64,000 nt of DNA, taken from NCBI RefSeq assembly GCF_008000815.1, contig NZ_CP042806.1:4898001-4962000 (forward strand). Reading direction: 5' to 3'. The translations under genes and the position numbers were made by a program. The stretch comes from Terriglobus albidus (lineage in GTDB: Bacteria; Acidobacteriota; Terriglobia; Terriglobales; Acidobacteriaceae). The notes beneath the pieces are model-generated. The model did no database searches. It saw nothing but the letters and a program-made list of their open reading frames with translations, and was not told where the DNA came from. Positions 49,619 through 59,055 of this stretch are shown in pieces. How positions within the stretch are numbered: position 1 is the stretch's first letter; each line of letters begins with the position of its first letter.

Positions 49619-50914
49619 CTACTTCTTCCCGGTATAGCTGACCCGCCAGATAGTGCGGGAGCCATCGTCACTCACCAGCAGGGAGCCATCCTTAGCCGTG
49701 GTAACACCTACCGGCCGTCCCCAGACCTGGCCCTCGGACGTAACGAAGCCGGTCAGGAAGTCCTCGTATTCACCGGTAGTGGGCTTGCCGTTCTTCATCG
49801 GGACACGAATCACCTCGTACCCTGCACGAATCTTGCGGTTCCAGCTTCCATGCTCTGCCGCAAAGATATCTCCAGTGACGCCCTGGAACTGTCCACCGGG
49901 ATAGAACATTATCTGCAGCGAAGCCATATGAGGCTGCACCAGGACGTCCGGCGTAATGACCTTCGCCTTCAGCTCCGGATGCTTGCCTTCGTGGCGTGGA
50001 TCCTGATGACCGCCCATGTAAAACCAGGGCCAGCCATAGAAGCCGCCCTCTTTCACGCTGGTGATGTAGTCCGGCACCAAGTTGTTGCCGAGGTTGTCAC
50101 GCTCATTGGTCGAACACCACAGCTCGCCTGTCGTGGGATTGACGGCCTCACCCACGCAGTTACGAATGCCTGCGGCATACACCTTCACGAACTTACCCTC
50201 GGGCGTGAACTCGAGCACATCGGCACGATGCTCTTCCTGGGGATGCGTATCCATGTCATCCACATTCGAGCCTGAACCCACGGAGATAAACATCCGCTTT
50301 CCGTCCTTCGAGAAGACAACATCACGTGTCCAATGACCGCTACCGGGAGCCATCGGATAGAGCTTTTCAATCAACTGCTCGCTCTTATCCGCGGCCTTTA
50401 GATCGCCATTCTTGTACGCATAGCGATAGAGCGACTTCGTCGTGGCCACGTAGACATACTGAGGATTCGGTCCCAGCGGATAGAAGGCAATTCCGAACGG
50501 ACGGTCGAGTCCGCTGGCAAAGGTTTCTACCGTCACGGCTTTGCCATCAGCACCTACCCCGCGCAGCACCTTAATCGTGCCGGCGCCGGAGTCCGCCAGA
50601 AACACGTCTCCATTGGGAGCTGTACGCATCAGGCGCGGGATATCAAATCCCTGAGCGTAGATCTCCACCTTGTAGCCCGTGGGCGCCTGCGGCCAGGCAT
50701 TCTGCGGACGGTCCACGAGATGCGGTCCATTCCCCACTGCCTCGGCTTCATTCGGCTCCGGCAGATCGGCGACGGTGATCTTCCAGCGCTGACCGGGTTT
50801 CTCATCGGCATAGCCGGCCCAGGCCTGCTGCCCGGTCCGAATCTGCTGGGCTACGGAAGCAGAAGTAACAAGAGCCATCGCTGACGTCAGGGCGAGCAAG
50901 GAACGGTGCTTCAT
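49619..50914 (-). CDS. PQQ-dependent sugar (sorbosone-type) dehydrogenase
   Basis: The 431-residue exported protein has a signal peptide (LLALTSAMALVTSASVAQ) and a six-bladed beta-propeller of the glucose/sorbosone dehydrogenase family. Visible parts are QGFDIPRLMRTAPNGDVFLADSGAGTIKVL, FASGLDRPFGIAFYP, HWTRDVVFSKDGKRMFISVGSGSN and GFYGWPWFYMGG. Members oxidise aldoses or sorbosone in the periplasm with pyrroloquinoline quinone; the substrate here is not known. The ATG at 50914 has GGAGG upstream. It lies downstream of a TonB receptor on the same strand, 188 bases apart. Confidence 0.88.
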   Translation of the reverse strand: MKHRSLLALTSAMALVTSASVAQQIRTGQQAWAGYADEKPGQRWKITVADLPEPNEAEAVGNGPHLVDRPQNAWPQAPTGYKVEIYAQGFDIPRLMRTAPNGDVFLADSGAGTIKVLRGVGADGKAVTVETFASGLDRPFGIAFYPLGPNPQYVYVATTKSLYRYAYKNGDLKAADKSEQLIEKLYPMAPGSGHWTRDVVFSKDGKRMFISVGSGSNVDDMDTHPQEEHRADVLEFTPEGKFVKVYAAGIRNCVGEAVNPTTGELWCSTNERDNLGNNLVPDYITSVKEGGFYGWPWFYMGGHQDPRHEGKHPELKAKVITPDVLVQPHMASLQIMFYPGGQFQGVTGDIFAAEHGSWNRKIRAGYEVIRVPMKNGKPTTGEYEDFLTGFVTSEGQVWGRPVGVTTAKDGSLLVSDDGSRTIWRVSYTGKK

Positions 50915-51040
50915 TCCGGAATCCTCCGACGGGAATATTTGGAGCGACTCCATTCTCCCCCGAACGATAGATATCCGTCATCTCGCACAGATTCAGTTCA
51001 TGCTTGATTATGTGTTCACATCGCAAAAATCCAGGGTTTA

Positions 51041-51079
51041 AAGCCCACAGCCCGCCTCCGGGTACTCTCGGAGACGGGC
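51041..51079 (-). terminator. probable terminator of the TonB receptor gene
   Basis: On the minus strand GCCCGTCTCCG and CGGAGGCGGGC pair with one G-T. The T tract after it (TGTGGGCTTT) is weak, so termination may be partial. Confidence 0.5.
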
Positions 51080-51101
51080 CATTAGCAACGTCAGGATGGT
51101 T

Positions 51102-53381
51102 TTAGAAGGCCCAGGTGAGCCCGAACTCGGGATAGCGATTCATCTGGGTCAGTTCGTAGGGCTGGCAATACTGGCAGTGCGGAATCATGACGTACTGGTA
51201 ATAATTCTGGTTATTGAGTGCGTTATCGAGTCCGCCGTACAGCTTCATACCACGGCCCTCTTTCTGGAAATTCACTTCATAGTGAACGTCGACGCGTTGA
51301 TAGTCCGTGCCACGTGCCATGTTGACACTGGTGATGTCATAGATCGGCCGCTGCTGGAGCTGCGACTGCTGCACCAGGTACGGTGTGTACGGCGTACCCG
51401 TGTGCGAGGAGTAGCGGGTTGTGAAGACCTGCTTCTTGCCCATGCGGACACCGGCAATCAGGTTAGTCCGCAGAGGCATGTCATAGTTGGTGCGACGCGA
51501 GACGCCATCCAGGGCCGTCGCGAACGAACGTCCCAGGCTCACGTTGGTGCGAACGAAGAGCTTGCGGTTGAAGCTCGAGTTGAATTCGACCTCGACGCCA
51601 TTGGAGATACCCGATCCTTTGCTGACCATCGGCATATACAGGAAGGGCTGTCCGAAGGTATCCACAATGTTGGCCAGGCTGAGGGTTGGATGCTCCACCG
51701 ATACCGGATACATGGAGTACACCTTGTGATATCCGCCGAGGCTCAAGCGGTCTCCACGCTCAGTCTCGTAGACCACCGTCGCCTGATACTGCACATCGGA
51801 GATCGGCTTCAGAGTGCGGTTCGATGCGATGCCAAGCACGGTGGGCAGCGGCGCCTGTTGGCTATAGTTCGCAACTCCGCCGAAGAAGCGCACGCCCTTG
51901 GCAAGCTGCACCATCACACTGGCCTGCGGCGAAACTGCTGTTGCTCCACTCAAACCGAACCGCTGCATGCGAGCGCCGAGAGTCGCCTCAAGCTTGCGGA
52001 ACTTCTTCCAGGTGAACTGACCGTAGGCTGCCTGGTCCATCGGGTTTCCGTTGAACTGGATATCGCTTGCATTCACCGGAAGAGGTTCGACGTTATAGGG
52101 GCTGGGGAAACCTTTCGCCTGGTTGATCGTGTAGTCAAGCTGACGAACACCGAAGGTCGTCCCCAGAAGCATTTTGTAATTGCGCCTGTCAGAGAGCCAT
52201 TCAAAGCGGCCGTTGCTGAGCCCTTCCTTCAGGTCATCGCTGTACACCGGAGCGTTGTTCTGCATAGCGTTCACCTGCGAGGTCGTGGTGTGCGATGACG
52301 CGTAGCTCACCTGGCTTGTCAGTAGCGTGCTGCCAGAGACGATGTGGTTCCACGTAGCAGCATAGATACCGCGATTCCCTGTGTACGTCGTGTTGACGTA
52401 TCCCGGGTCCTCATTGTCCTGAAGATTCGGGCGCAGGGCGATCTTGTCATTACCACCGATATACAGGCCGAAGACCGTGTCTTTTCCAGTAGGATGCGTA
52501 TCCACACGAGCGAGTGTTCCGGAGTAGACCGGCGCACCGCCGATACCGATGTCATCGGTAAAGTAGTTGATCACGCTGCGACGATACTGTGTGAGGAATG
52601 CGGCCTTTTTCCCAACGGGATGACTGAAGATCGCGCCCACACCGGCGTAGCCCATATCCATCTGAAGATGACGCTTCTGCGCAGCGGGCGCAGCCGTATT
52701 TACGCTGAGAACAGAAGACAGAGCTCCGGTGTATTTTGTGCTGTACAGCGCCTTGTGCAGGCTGACCGACGAGACCGCGTCTGTATCCAGCATCGAGACG
52801 AAACCGCCCGAAGAGTTGCTCGTGCTGAGGTGGTTGATGTTCGCGATCTCAACGCCGTCGACGACATACAGATTCTCGATCGGATTACCGCCGTTCACCA
52901 TATAGGTGTTTCTGGAATCAGTATCGAAGGTTACGCCCGGTTCCGTCATCAGGAAGCGAGGGATGTCGTTATAGGTGCCAGGCGCTGCCTGCATCTCGGC
53001 GCTTGTTGCCTGCAATGCAATAGCGGTGTCGGCCTGCAGAATCTCGTCCGCGGATCGGCCTTCTACCGTGATGGAAGCAACCGCCGAGGGTATGACAGCG
53101 GGCGCTTTTGTCGTTGAGGATGACGCAGATGATGTGGTTGCAGCAGACGATGTGGTTGCAGCAGACGATGCGGTTGCAGCGGTTGATGCAGTTGCAGCGA
53201 TCGCTGCTGCTTTGGTTTTCATCGCAAGCGACGCTGTCTCACTAAGGTGTAACGGCATTGAGTTCTTCGCGATCTCCAGCGGAGAGGGCGTCTTATGTTT
53301 CGAAGTCTGTCCAATAAAAGACAGTGGCAGCATTACAACCAGGACTGCTACAGCTTGATTTTTTAATTTATACGTAGTCAT
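51102..53381 (-). CDS. TonB-dependent outer-membrane receptor
   Basis: The 759-residue protein has a signal sequence (AVAVLVVMLPLSFIGQ). A Thr/Ser/Ala linker follows (~50-85), made of repeated AATTSS blocks. A plug domain follows (ILQADTAIALQATSAEMQAAPGTYNDIPRFLMTEPGVTFDTDSRNTYMVNGGNPIENLYVVDGVEIAN), then a barrel ending in a terminal Phe. It would bring in an iron complex or a carbohydrate with TonB energy; the ligand is unknown. No carboxypeptidase-type N-terminal domain is present, unlike many acidobacterial receptors. The ATG at 53381 has GGAGAGG upstream; an in-frame extension to 53504 is less likely. Confidence 0.9.
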   Translation of the reverse strand: MTTYKLKNQAVAVLVVMLPLSFIGQTSKHKTPSPLEIAKNSMPLHLSETASLAMKTKAAAIAATASTAATASSAATTSSAATTSSASSSTTKAPAVIPSAVASITVEGRSADEILQADTAIALQATSAEMQAAPGTYNDIPRFLMTEPGVTFDTDSRNTYMVNGGNPIENLYVVDGVEIANINHLSTSNSSGGFVSMLDTDAVSSVSLHKALYSTKYTGALSSVLSVNTAAPAAQKRHLQMDMGYAGVGAIFSHPVGKKAAFLTQYRRSVINYFTDDIGIGGAPVYSGTLARVDTHPTGKDTVFGLYIGGNDKIALRPNLQDNEDPGYVNTTYTGNRGIYAATWNHIVSGSTLLTSQVSYASSHTTTSQVNAMQNNAPVYSDDLKEGLSNGRFEWLSDRRNYKMLLGTTFGVRQLDYTINQAKGFPSPYNVEPLPVNASDIQFNGNPMDQAAYGQFTWKKFRKLEATLGARMQRFGLSGATAVSPQASVMVQLAKGVRFFGGVANYSQQAPLPTVLGIASNRTLKPISDVQYQATVVYETERGDRLSLGGYHKVYSMYPVSVEHPTLSLANIVDTFGQPFLYMPMVSKGSGISNGVEVEFNSSFNRKLFVRTNVSLGRSFATALDGVSRRTNYDMPLRTNLIAGVRMGKKQVFTTRYSSHTGTPYTPYLVQQSQLQQRPIYDITSVNMARGTDYQRVDVHYEVNFQKEGRGMKLYGGLDNALNNQNYYQYVMIPHCQYCQPYELTQMNRYPEFGLTWAF

Positions 53382-53730
53382 CTCGTCCTCTCCTTCAAAG
53401 AACCGGGGAGACATGCAGCAAGCAGCTATGGCTGTAACGAAGCAATCGCTATGCCACGAAAACTGCACTCTGGAGAGGCGCAGGAATCGAAATTCCTCAC
53501 GCAACCGCAGGTAACGTGCAATCCTTTGCAGACTTTTCCCCCACCTGGCGACACGTCGGGCTCGAACGGAACACTCGCTAAGAGGGGGATTCTTTGCAGC
53601 ATCTTCTTCCCGTCACATAACTCTTCGGCGCGGGGCAAAGAGACTTTAGAGGTGACTCGATTCGCTCAACTTTTCCCGCGATTGAGTCTCTTCATGTCGT
53701 AACAACCACAGAGACTTGCGGTGCAGCGAG
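53382..53730 (-). other. long upstream region of the TonB receptor gene
   Basis: This ~350 bp stretch has no gene I can support. It holds a perfect small hairpin, AGGAAT-tetraloop-ATTCCT (53482-53497), and presumably the receptor promoter. I looked for a cobalamin or other riboswitch and found no clear conserved boxes. Confidence 0.5.
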
Positions 53731-53762
53731 CAAAAGAAAATGCGCCCTGTTACGGGCGCATT
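53731..53762 (-). terminator. Rho-independent terminator of msrP
   Basis: On the minus strand AATGCGCCC and GGGCGCATT enclose a 6-base loop and are followed by TTCTTTTG. Confidence 0.88.
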
Positions 53763-53811
53763 CGCGTTACATCTTCCTGATTCAGGCAATCAACCGCGAG
53801 CGGATTTACCT

Positions 53812-54753
53812 CTAATAATTCTTATGAAGGTCCATGCCGTTGTATAAGCCGGCGACTTCACTTCCGTAACCATTAAAAGAAAGGGTTGGGACCGTTTTGG
53901 GAAAGAGCGAAGCATCGATCTTGCGTTCGCTCGCCTGGCTCCAACGCGGATGATTGTGCTGTGGATTCACGTTGGCGTAGAAACCGTATTCGTTTGGAGC
54001 AAGATCATTCCATGATGTGTGCGGCTGCTTGTCGAGGAAGCGAATCTTCACGATCGACTTGGCGGACTTGAAGCCATACTTCCATGGAATGATGATGCGG
54101 ATGGGAGCGCCCTGCTGATTCTCGAGCGTCTGCCCATACGAGCCGAAGGTGAGCAGCGTGAGCGGATGCATCGCTTCATCCATCCGCAAGCCTTCAGAAT
54201 ATGGCCAGTAGATTCCCGCCGAGTCCGGCAGGTCCATCTGTTTTCGATCTGCCAGCGAGATGAACTGGATGTACTTCGCGCTTGGCAGAGGATTGCAGGC
54301 CTTCACGAACTCTGAGAACGAGTAACCCACCCAGGGAATCACCATGCTCCATGCCTCAACACAGCGAAAGCGATAGACGCGATCTTCCAGCGGGCGGTAG
54401 TTCATGATGGTGTCGATGTCAAAGGTCAGCGGTTTCTGGATCTGCCCTTCTACCTGCACGGTCCACGGGCGTGGCTTCAAGCGATGCGCGTTGGCTGCAG
54501 GATCTCCCTTGTCGACTCCGTACTCGTAAAAATTGTTGTAGCTGATTGCCTTCTTCAGAGGCGTCGGCGTTTCACTGAGTGAAAACTTTCCCGGTGTCGT
54601 CTGCAGCTTGGTTGCACCCCAAAGTCCCTGTGGCGCAATCACGCCGGCACCCGCCACGGCAGCCGCTCCCGCCAGAAACCCTCGACGGCTCAGGAACTTC
54701 TCCTGCGGAGTGATCTCCGAAGATGGAATCCCGGTGGTGGTCTTAATCAACAT
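53812..54753 (-). CDS. msrP: protein-methionine-sulfoxide reductase catalytic subunit
   Basis: MsrP repairs oxidised methionine in periplasmic proteins, using a molybdopterin centre. The 313 residues begin with a Tat signal (LSRRGFLAGAAAVAGAGVIAP), as needed for a cofactor-loaded protein. The molybdenum ligand is Cys131 in FRCVEAWSMVIPWVG. Typical later motifs are GAPIRIIIPWKYGFKSAKSIVKI and PNEYGFYANVNP. The membrane partner MsrQ is not adjacent, so electrons may come from elsewhere. It depends on the moaD/moaE pathway encoded at 20-21 kb. Confidence 0.95.
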   Translation of the reverse strand: MLIKTTTGIPSSEITPQEKFLSRRGFLAGAAAVAGAGVIAPQGLWGATKLQTTPGKFSLSETPTPLKKAISYNNFYEYGVDKGDPAANAHRLKPRPWTVQVEGQIQKPLTFDIDTIMNYRPLEDRVYRFRCVEAWSMVIPWVGYSFSEFVKACNPLPSAKYIQFISLADRKQMDLPDSAGIYWPYSEGLRMDEAMHPLTLLTFGSYGQTLENQQGAPIRIIIPWKYGFKSAKSIVKIRFLDKQPHTSWNDLAPNEYGFYANVNPQHNHPRWSQASERKIDASLFPKTVPTLSFNGYGSEVAGLYNGMDLHKNY

Positions 54754-54868
54754 GGCTGTCTCCTCGTCCGGTTGTCTGACGCTCTGGACGGCTTTTTTGT
54801 TACAGGTACGCCTTTGGATTGTTCGGATGTCACCAAATCCCAGCGTCGGCCAGTATGCTTAGGGTGCC

Positions 54869-56323
54869 ATGCTTTCGGCAGAACTTCTTTCAGCGTTTCT
54901 CGAAATCGTCGGTCCGCGCGGCCTGATTACCGCACAGAACCAGCTGCAAACCTATGAATGTGACGGCCTTACTGCCTTCCGCGAAGCTCCTTCTGCGGTT
55001 TTGCTGCCGGAGACCACCGGGCAGGTACAGGCGATCCTGCGCCTCTGTACCAGGCACAAGGTTCCCTTTGTAGCCCGCGGGGCCGGCACGGGACTCTCCG
55101 GCGGTGCGCTGCCTACCCAGGGTTCCATCGTCATCGGCTTCTCCCGCATGACGAAGATTCTGAACGTCGATCTGGTCAACCACCAGATCACGGTGCAGCC
55201 TGGAGTCATCAATGCAAATGTTACGGTTGCGGTCGCAGGCGCCGGATTCTTCTACGCTCCCGATCCTTCTTCGCAGACGGTGTGCACCATCGGCGGCAAC
55301 GTTGCCGAGAACGCCGGCGGAGCCCACTGCCTGAAGTACGGCTTCACCGTCACCCATGTTCTGGAGGCAACGGTCGTTCTGCCCTCCGGAGAGCTGGTGA
55401 CGCTTGGCAGCAAGTCACCGGATGCTCCCGGCTATGACCTTCTCGGCGTCTTTATCGGAAGCGAGGGCACGCTGGGCATCGCCACCGAGATGACCCTGCG
55501 CATCGTACGGAAGCCGGAGGCCATCCAGGTGCTTTTGGCCGCCTTCCCCTCGATCTCAGCCGCGGCGCAAACGGTCAGTGACATCATCGCCGCCGGGCTT
55601 TTGCCTTCGGCTATGGAAATTATGGATCGGCTCGCCATCGTCGCTGCGGAAGCAGCCGTACATCCTCAGTACCCAATGTGCGATGGCCTACTGATCGTTG
55701 AGGTCGATGGTCCACTAGCCGAGGTGAAGCTGCAGGCAGAACAGGTACTGGAACTCTGCCGTAAAAATGGCGCGATCGAGACACGCCATGCCATCGACGA
55801 GGGTGATCGCCTCCTGATCTGGAAGGGGCGGAAAGCGGCCTTTGCCGCGGCCGGCCGTCTGAGCCCGAATTACATCGTGCAGGACGGTGTCATTCCCCGC
55901 ACGACTCTTCCTGTCGTTCTGGAGAAGATTGCCGCCATGGCCAATGCGGAAGGGCTACGGGTGACGAATGTCTTTCACGCCGGCGATGGCAATCTGCATC
56001 CCATCGTGCTCTATCGCCGTGACAATCCTGGCGAAGAGGAGCGCGCGATCGATCTTTCCATGCGCATCCTCGACCTTTGCGTTGAGACCGGCGGCTCCAT
56101 CACGGGTGAGCACGGGGTAGGCCGCGAGAAACAGTGCAGCATGAGCTATATGTATGCCCCTGCCGATCTGGCAACGATGCAGCGCGTACGCCGCGCCTTC
56201 GACCCTGACAATATCGCCAATCCGGAGAAGCTCTTTCCCACACCACGCCTCTGCGGCGAGCAGAAGCGCGGTCATTATGTTCCGCACCCGGTGGAAGCCT
56301 CGGGCATTGCGGAGGTCTTCTAA
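54869..56323 (+). CDS. glcD: glycolate oxidase subunit GlcD
   Basis: GlcD is the FAD-binding catalytic subunit that oxidises glycolate to glyoxylate. In 484 residues it has the FAD/PCMH pattern PFVARGAGTGLSGGALPTQGSIVIGFSRM, then NVAENAGGAHCLKYG. The C-terminal cap has HAGDGNLHP and GGSITGEHGVGREK. AGGGTG precedes the ATG. It is the first gene of glcDEF, with the glcE ATG overlapping its stop by one base (TAATG). Confidence 0.95.
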   Translation: MLSAELLSAFLEIVGPRGLITAQNQLQTYECDGLTAFREAPSAVLLPETTGQVQAILRLCTRHKVPFVARGAGTGLSGGALPTQGSIVIGFSRMTKILNVDLVNHQITVQPGVINANVTVAVAGAGFFYAPDPSSQTVCTIGGNVAENAGGAHCLKYGFTVTHVLEATVVLPSGELVTLGSKSPDAPGYDLLGVFIGSEGTLGIATEMTLRIVRKPEAIQVLLAAFPSISAAAQTVSDIIAAGLLPSAMEIMDRLAIVAAEAAVHPQYPMCDGLLIVEVDGPLAEVKLQAEQVLELCRKNGAIETRHAIDEGDRLLIWKGRKAAFAAAGRLSPNYIVQDGVIPRTTLPVVLEKIAAMANAEGLRVTNVFHAGDGNLHPIVLYRRDNPGEEERAIDLSMRILDLCVETGGSITGEHGVGREKQCSMSYMYAPADLATMQRVRRAFDPDNIANPEKLFPTPRLCGEQKRGHYVPHPVEASGIAEVF

Positions 56324-57597
56324 TGCTGCTCCTCACCAATCTCGCTGAACATCTGGCTCCGCTCGTTGGCGCTGAATTTGTCGCAGAACGCAATGGCGTC
56401 TTCGTCGTTTCTCCAAAGGACACCCAGGAAGTCGCCGCGGTGATGGGCTTCGCCGACCAGCATGGGCTGAAGGTACGGCCTACCGGCGGCCGTACCAAAC
56501 TCTCCTGGGGATCGCTTGCTGAAGTGCAGATTGAGCTGTCGCTTTTGCGCTTGAACCAGGTCGTCGATCATCCGTGGCAGGACCTCACCTGCACCGTACA
56601 AGCGGGCTGCACCTGGGAGACGCTGCAGCAGACCCTGGCACGTCACGGTCAGTTTGTCGCGCTCGATCCACTATGGCCTTCCACGGCCACGGTTGGAGGA
56701 GTCTGCGCCACTAACGACTCTGGAGCCCTGCGCCATCGCTACGGTTCCCTGCGTGACATGGTGCTGGGCATGACCATTGTGTTGGCCGATGGCACCATTG
56801 CCCGCACTGGCGGCCGCGTCGTAAAGAATGTCGCCGGGTACGATGTGCCCAAACTGATGGTCGGTTCGCTCGGCACTTTGGCCATCATCACCGAGGTGAC
56901 GTTCCGGCTATACGCTCTTCCCCGGCATCAACAGGACTTCCTTGTGACCGCAGAGAGTAGCGAGAAGCTTTCTCCTCTAATGCGGGCTATCCGTGAGAGC
57001 CACCTTGCAACTCAGGCGTTGCAGCTCCATGGAAATGTTAGTTTCCTCGAAACTGTCAATGGTTCCGCGCTTTACATCGAACTCAATGCCCATCCGGAAG
57101 CGCTACAGAACGAAATGCTCGACCAGATGTGTCTCCGTGAGGGACTGACACTCGGTTTTTTGGGATCTGCCATCCCATTTAACCGGGAAGCTCTGTTCCG
57201 TCCAGACGCTGTTGTTATTAGGGGAACAATGCTCCCTCAGTACGTCGCGGCCTTTGCGGACTACGTTCAGCGTGAAGGCGGCGCTTCCGTAATTCAATCC
57301 TTCGGAGTGATGTATGCGAACTTCCCATACCAGGAGAGAAATGGCGTCCCGGTCCTTCGCGTTGTAAAGGATCTGTGGATCGATCTCCAGGCTGCTGGCG
57401 GTTCACTTACTGTTCTCCACGTGCCTGACGCACTTGCTGCCGAATATGCAGCCTGGCCAGCCCGCATGGATACTTCCTCCTCTACACCCAAAACCGGGGA
57501 AGCAGTCTTGCTTGCAAACGCAATCAAACAGCAGTTCGATCCCAATCAGACACTCAACCCGCTGGCCAATGAGTCAGCCGCGCAACCGGTCCGCTAG
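56323..57597 (+). CDS. glcE: glycolate oxidase FAD-binding subunit GlcE
   Basis: GlcE is the second FAD-domain subunit of glycolate oxidase. It has 424 residues and a PCMH-type domain, with GLKVRPTGGRTKLSWGSLAEVQIELSLLRL, TVGGVCATNDSGALRHRYGSLRDMVLG and VVKNVAGYDVPKLMVGSLGTLAIITEVTFRLY. It lacks the HxGDGNLH motif of GlcD. Start and stop overlap with glcD, and only five bases separate it from glcF, so all three are made together. A GGAGG lies within the glcD end, just upstream. Confidence 0.93.
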   Translation: MLLLTNLAEHLAPLVGAEFVAERNGVFVVSPKDTQEVAAVMGFADQHGLKVRPTGGRTKLSWGSLAEVQIELSLLRLNQVVDHPWQDLTCTVQAGCTWETLQQTLARHGQFVALDPLWPSTATVGGVCATNDSGALRHRYGSLRDMVLGMTIVLADGTIARTGGRVVKNVAGYDVPKLMVGSLGTLAIITEVTFRLYALPRHQQDFLVTAESSEKLSPLMRAIRESHLATQALQLHGNVSFLETVNGSALYIELNAHPEALQNEMLDQMCLREGLTLGFLGSAIPFNREALFRPDAVVIRGTMLPQYVAAFADYVQREGGASVIQSFGVMYANFPYQERNGVPVLRVVKDLWIDLQAAGGSLTVLHVPDALAAEYAAWPARMDTSSSTPKTGEAVLLANAIKQQFDPNQTLNPLANESAAQPVR

Positions 57598-57602
57598 CCA
57601 TC

Positions 57603-58958
57603 ATGTCCCATCTGCACCAGATCGAAGCTTCTCCCAAGCCCTCGGCCTTTGACCCGCATCATCCGCCATCAAAGGAACTGCTCTCCGACTGCGTTCACTG
57701 CGGCTTCTGCCTCCCCGCATGTCCCACCTATGTACTGTGGGGCGAAGAGATGGATTCACCTCGCGGGCGCATCTACATGATGGCGAAGGCCACGCAGGGT
57801 GAAGCCGGTCTGGACCAGACCTTCCGCACGCACATCGACAACTGCCTGGGCTGCATGGCCTGTATGACCGCCTGCCCCTCCGGCGTGCAGTACAACAAGC
57901 TCATCGAGGACACGCGCTCCCAGATCGAACGTCATATCCCGCGCTCGACGGATGACTCTCTCTTCCGCAAGCTGCTCTTCGCCACCTTCCCTCATCCAGC
58001 ACGGCTGCGCCTGATGGCCTATCCCATGCTGGCCTATCAGCGGCTTGGACTGCAGAAGCTGGTCCGTGCCACCGGGCTTCTGAAACTGCTTCCCAAACGC
58101 CTGCAGGCGATGGAAGCCCTGCTGCCTCGCGTGCCTGACTCGCTCTTTCGGAGCCATATCACACTCGCCAATAAGGCCAGGACGAACGACCGTCCGCGCG
58201 TTGGGCTTCTGACCGGCTGTGTACAACAGGTCTTCTTCCAGCATGTGAACGAGGCTACCGCGCGAGTGCTGGAGGCCGAGGGCTGCCAGGTCGTCGTGCC
58301 TGAAAACCAGCAGTGCTGCGGCGCACTGATGGTGCACACCGGGGTCGAAGACGAAGCCCTGCGGATGGCCAAACAGACCATCGCCCAGTTCGAGGCAGCC
58401 AATGTCGACTACATCGCCATCAACGCTGCGGGATGCGGTTCCACGATGAAGGAGTATGGCTTTCTGCTCCGCGACGACCCGCAATGGGCCGAACGCGCTG
58501 CGGCTTTCAGCGCGAAGTGCCGCGATATCTCGGAGCTGCTGAGCGTCCTCGAACCTCGCAGCCCGCGCCATCCGCTGCCCTTGCGGGTCGCTTACCAGGA
58601 TGCCTGCCACCTGCGCCATGCCCAGGGTATCTATGCCGAACCACGCACCCTGCTGAAGACCATTCCCGGCCTCGATCTCCGCGAGGTGCCCGAGGCCAAT
58701 CTCTGCTGCGGTTCGGCGGGTATCTATAACCTGGTTCAGCCCGAACCGGCCGCCGAGCTTGGTGACCGTAAGGTCGACAACCTGCTCTCGACCGAGGCGG
58801 AGGCGCTGATCTCCGCCAATCCCGGCTGCCTGCTACAGCTCCAGGCCGGTCTGCGCCGGCGTGGCCATGCGGAGATCCCCACCTTCCACATGGTGGAGCT
58901 GCTGGACGCCAGCATCCGCAATCTGTCCGCAGAGGAGCTGCTGCATCGCCGCTCCTGA
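57603..58958 (+). CDS. glcF: glycolate oxidase iron-sulfur subunit GlcF
   Basis: GlcF passes electrons from the flavin subunits to the quinone pool. The 451 residues carry two 4Fe-4S motifs, CVHCGFCLPACPTY (~30-43) and CLGCMACMTACPSG (~83-96). Two CCG domains follow (NQQCCGALMVHTG and ANLCCGSAGIYNL). It is the third gene of glcDEF. The downstream diguanylate cyclase is about 100 bases away on the same strand, and could be read through. Confidence 0.95.
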   Translation: MSHLHQIEASPKPSAFDPHHPPSKELLSDCVHCGFCLPACPTYVLWGEEMDSPRGRIYMMAKATQGEAGLDQTFRTHIDNCLGCMACMTACPSGVQYNKLIEDTRSQIERHIPRSTDDSLFRKLLFATFPHPARLRLMAYPMLAYQRLGLQKLVRATGLLKLLPKRLQAMEALLPRVPDSLFRSHITLANKARTNDRPRVGLLTGCVQQVFFQHVNEATARVLEAEGCQVVVPENQQCCGALMVHTGVEDEALRMAKQTIAQFEAANVDYIAINAAGCGSTMKEYGFLLRDDPQWAERAAAFSAKCRDISELLSVLEPRSPRHPLPLRVAYQDACHLRHAQGIYAEPRTLLKTIPGLDLREVPEANLCCGSAGIYNLVQPEPAAELGDRKVDNLLSTEAEALISANPGCLLQLQAGLRRRGHAEIPTFHMVELLDASIRNLSAEELLHRRS

Positions 58959-59055
58959 TGTGGGACTCTGATCTCTCCCCAGGGCAAGTTTCGGGTCGCC
59001 GGGAAAACGGATAAGGCTACAATCCGTGTAGATATCAGCCGTCCCTTTCATCCGC

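Noticed and set aside
51096-52298. 400-codon frame on the plus strand
   Set aside because: It is antisense to the TonB receptor and has no domain or signal.
53382-53730. Cobalamin or other riboswitch before the TonB receptor
   Set aside because: I could not find the conserved core boxes in the right order; only a small hairpin is clear. A covariance-model search would decide.
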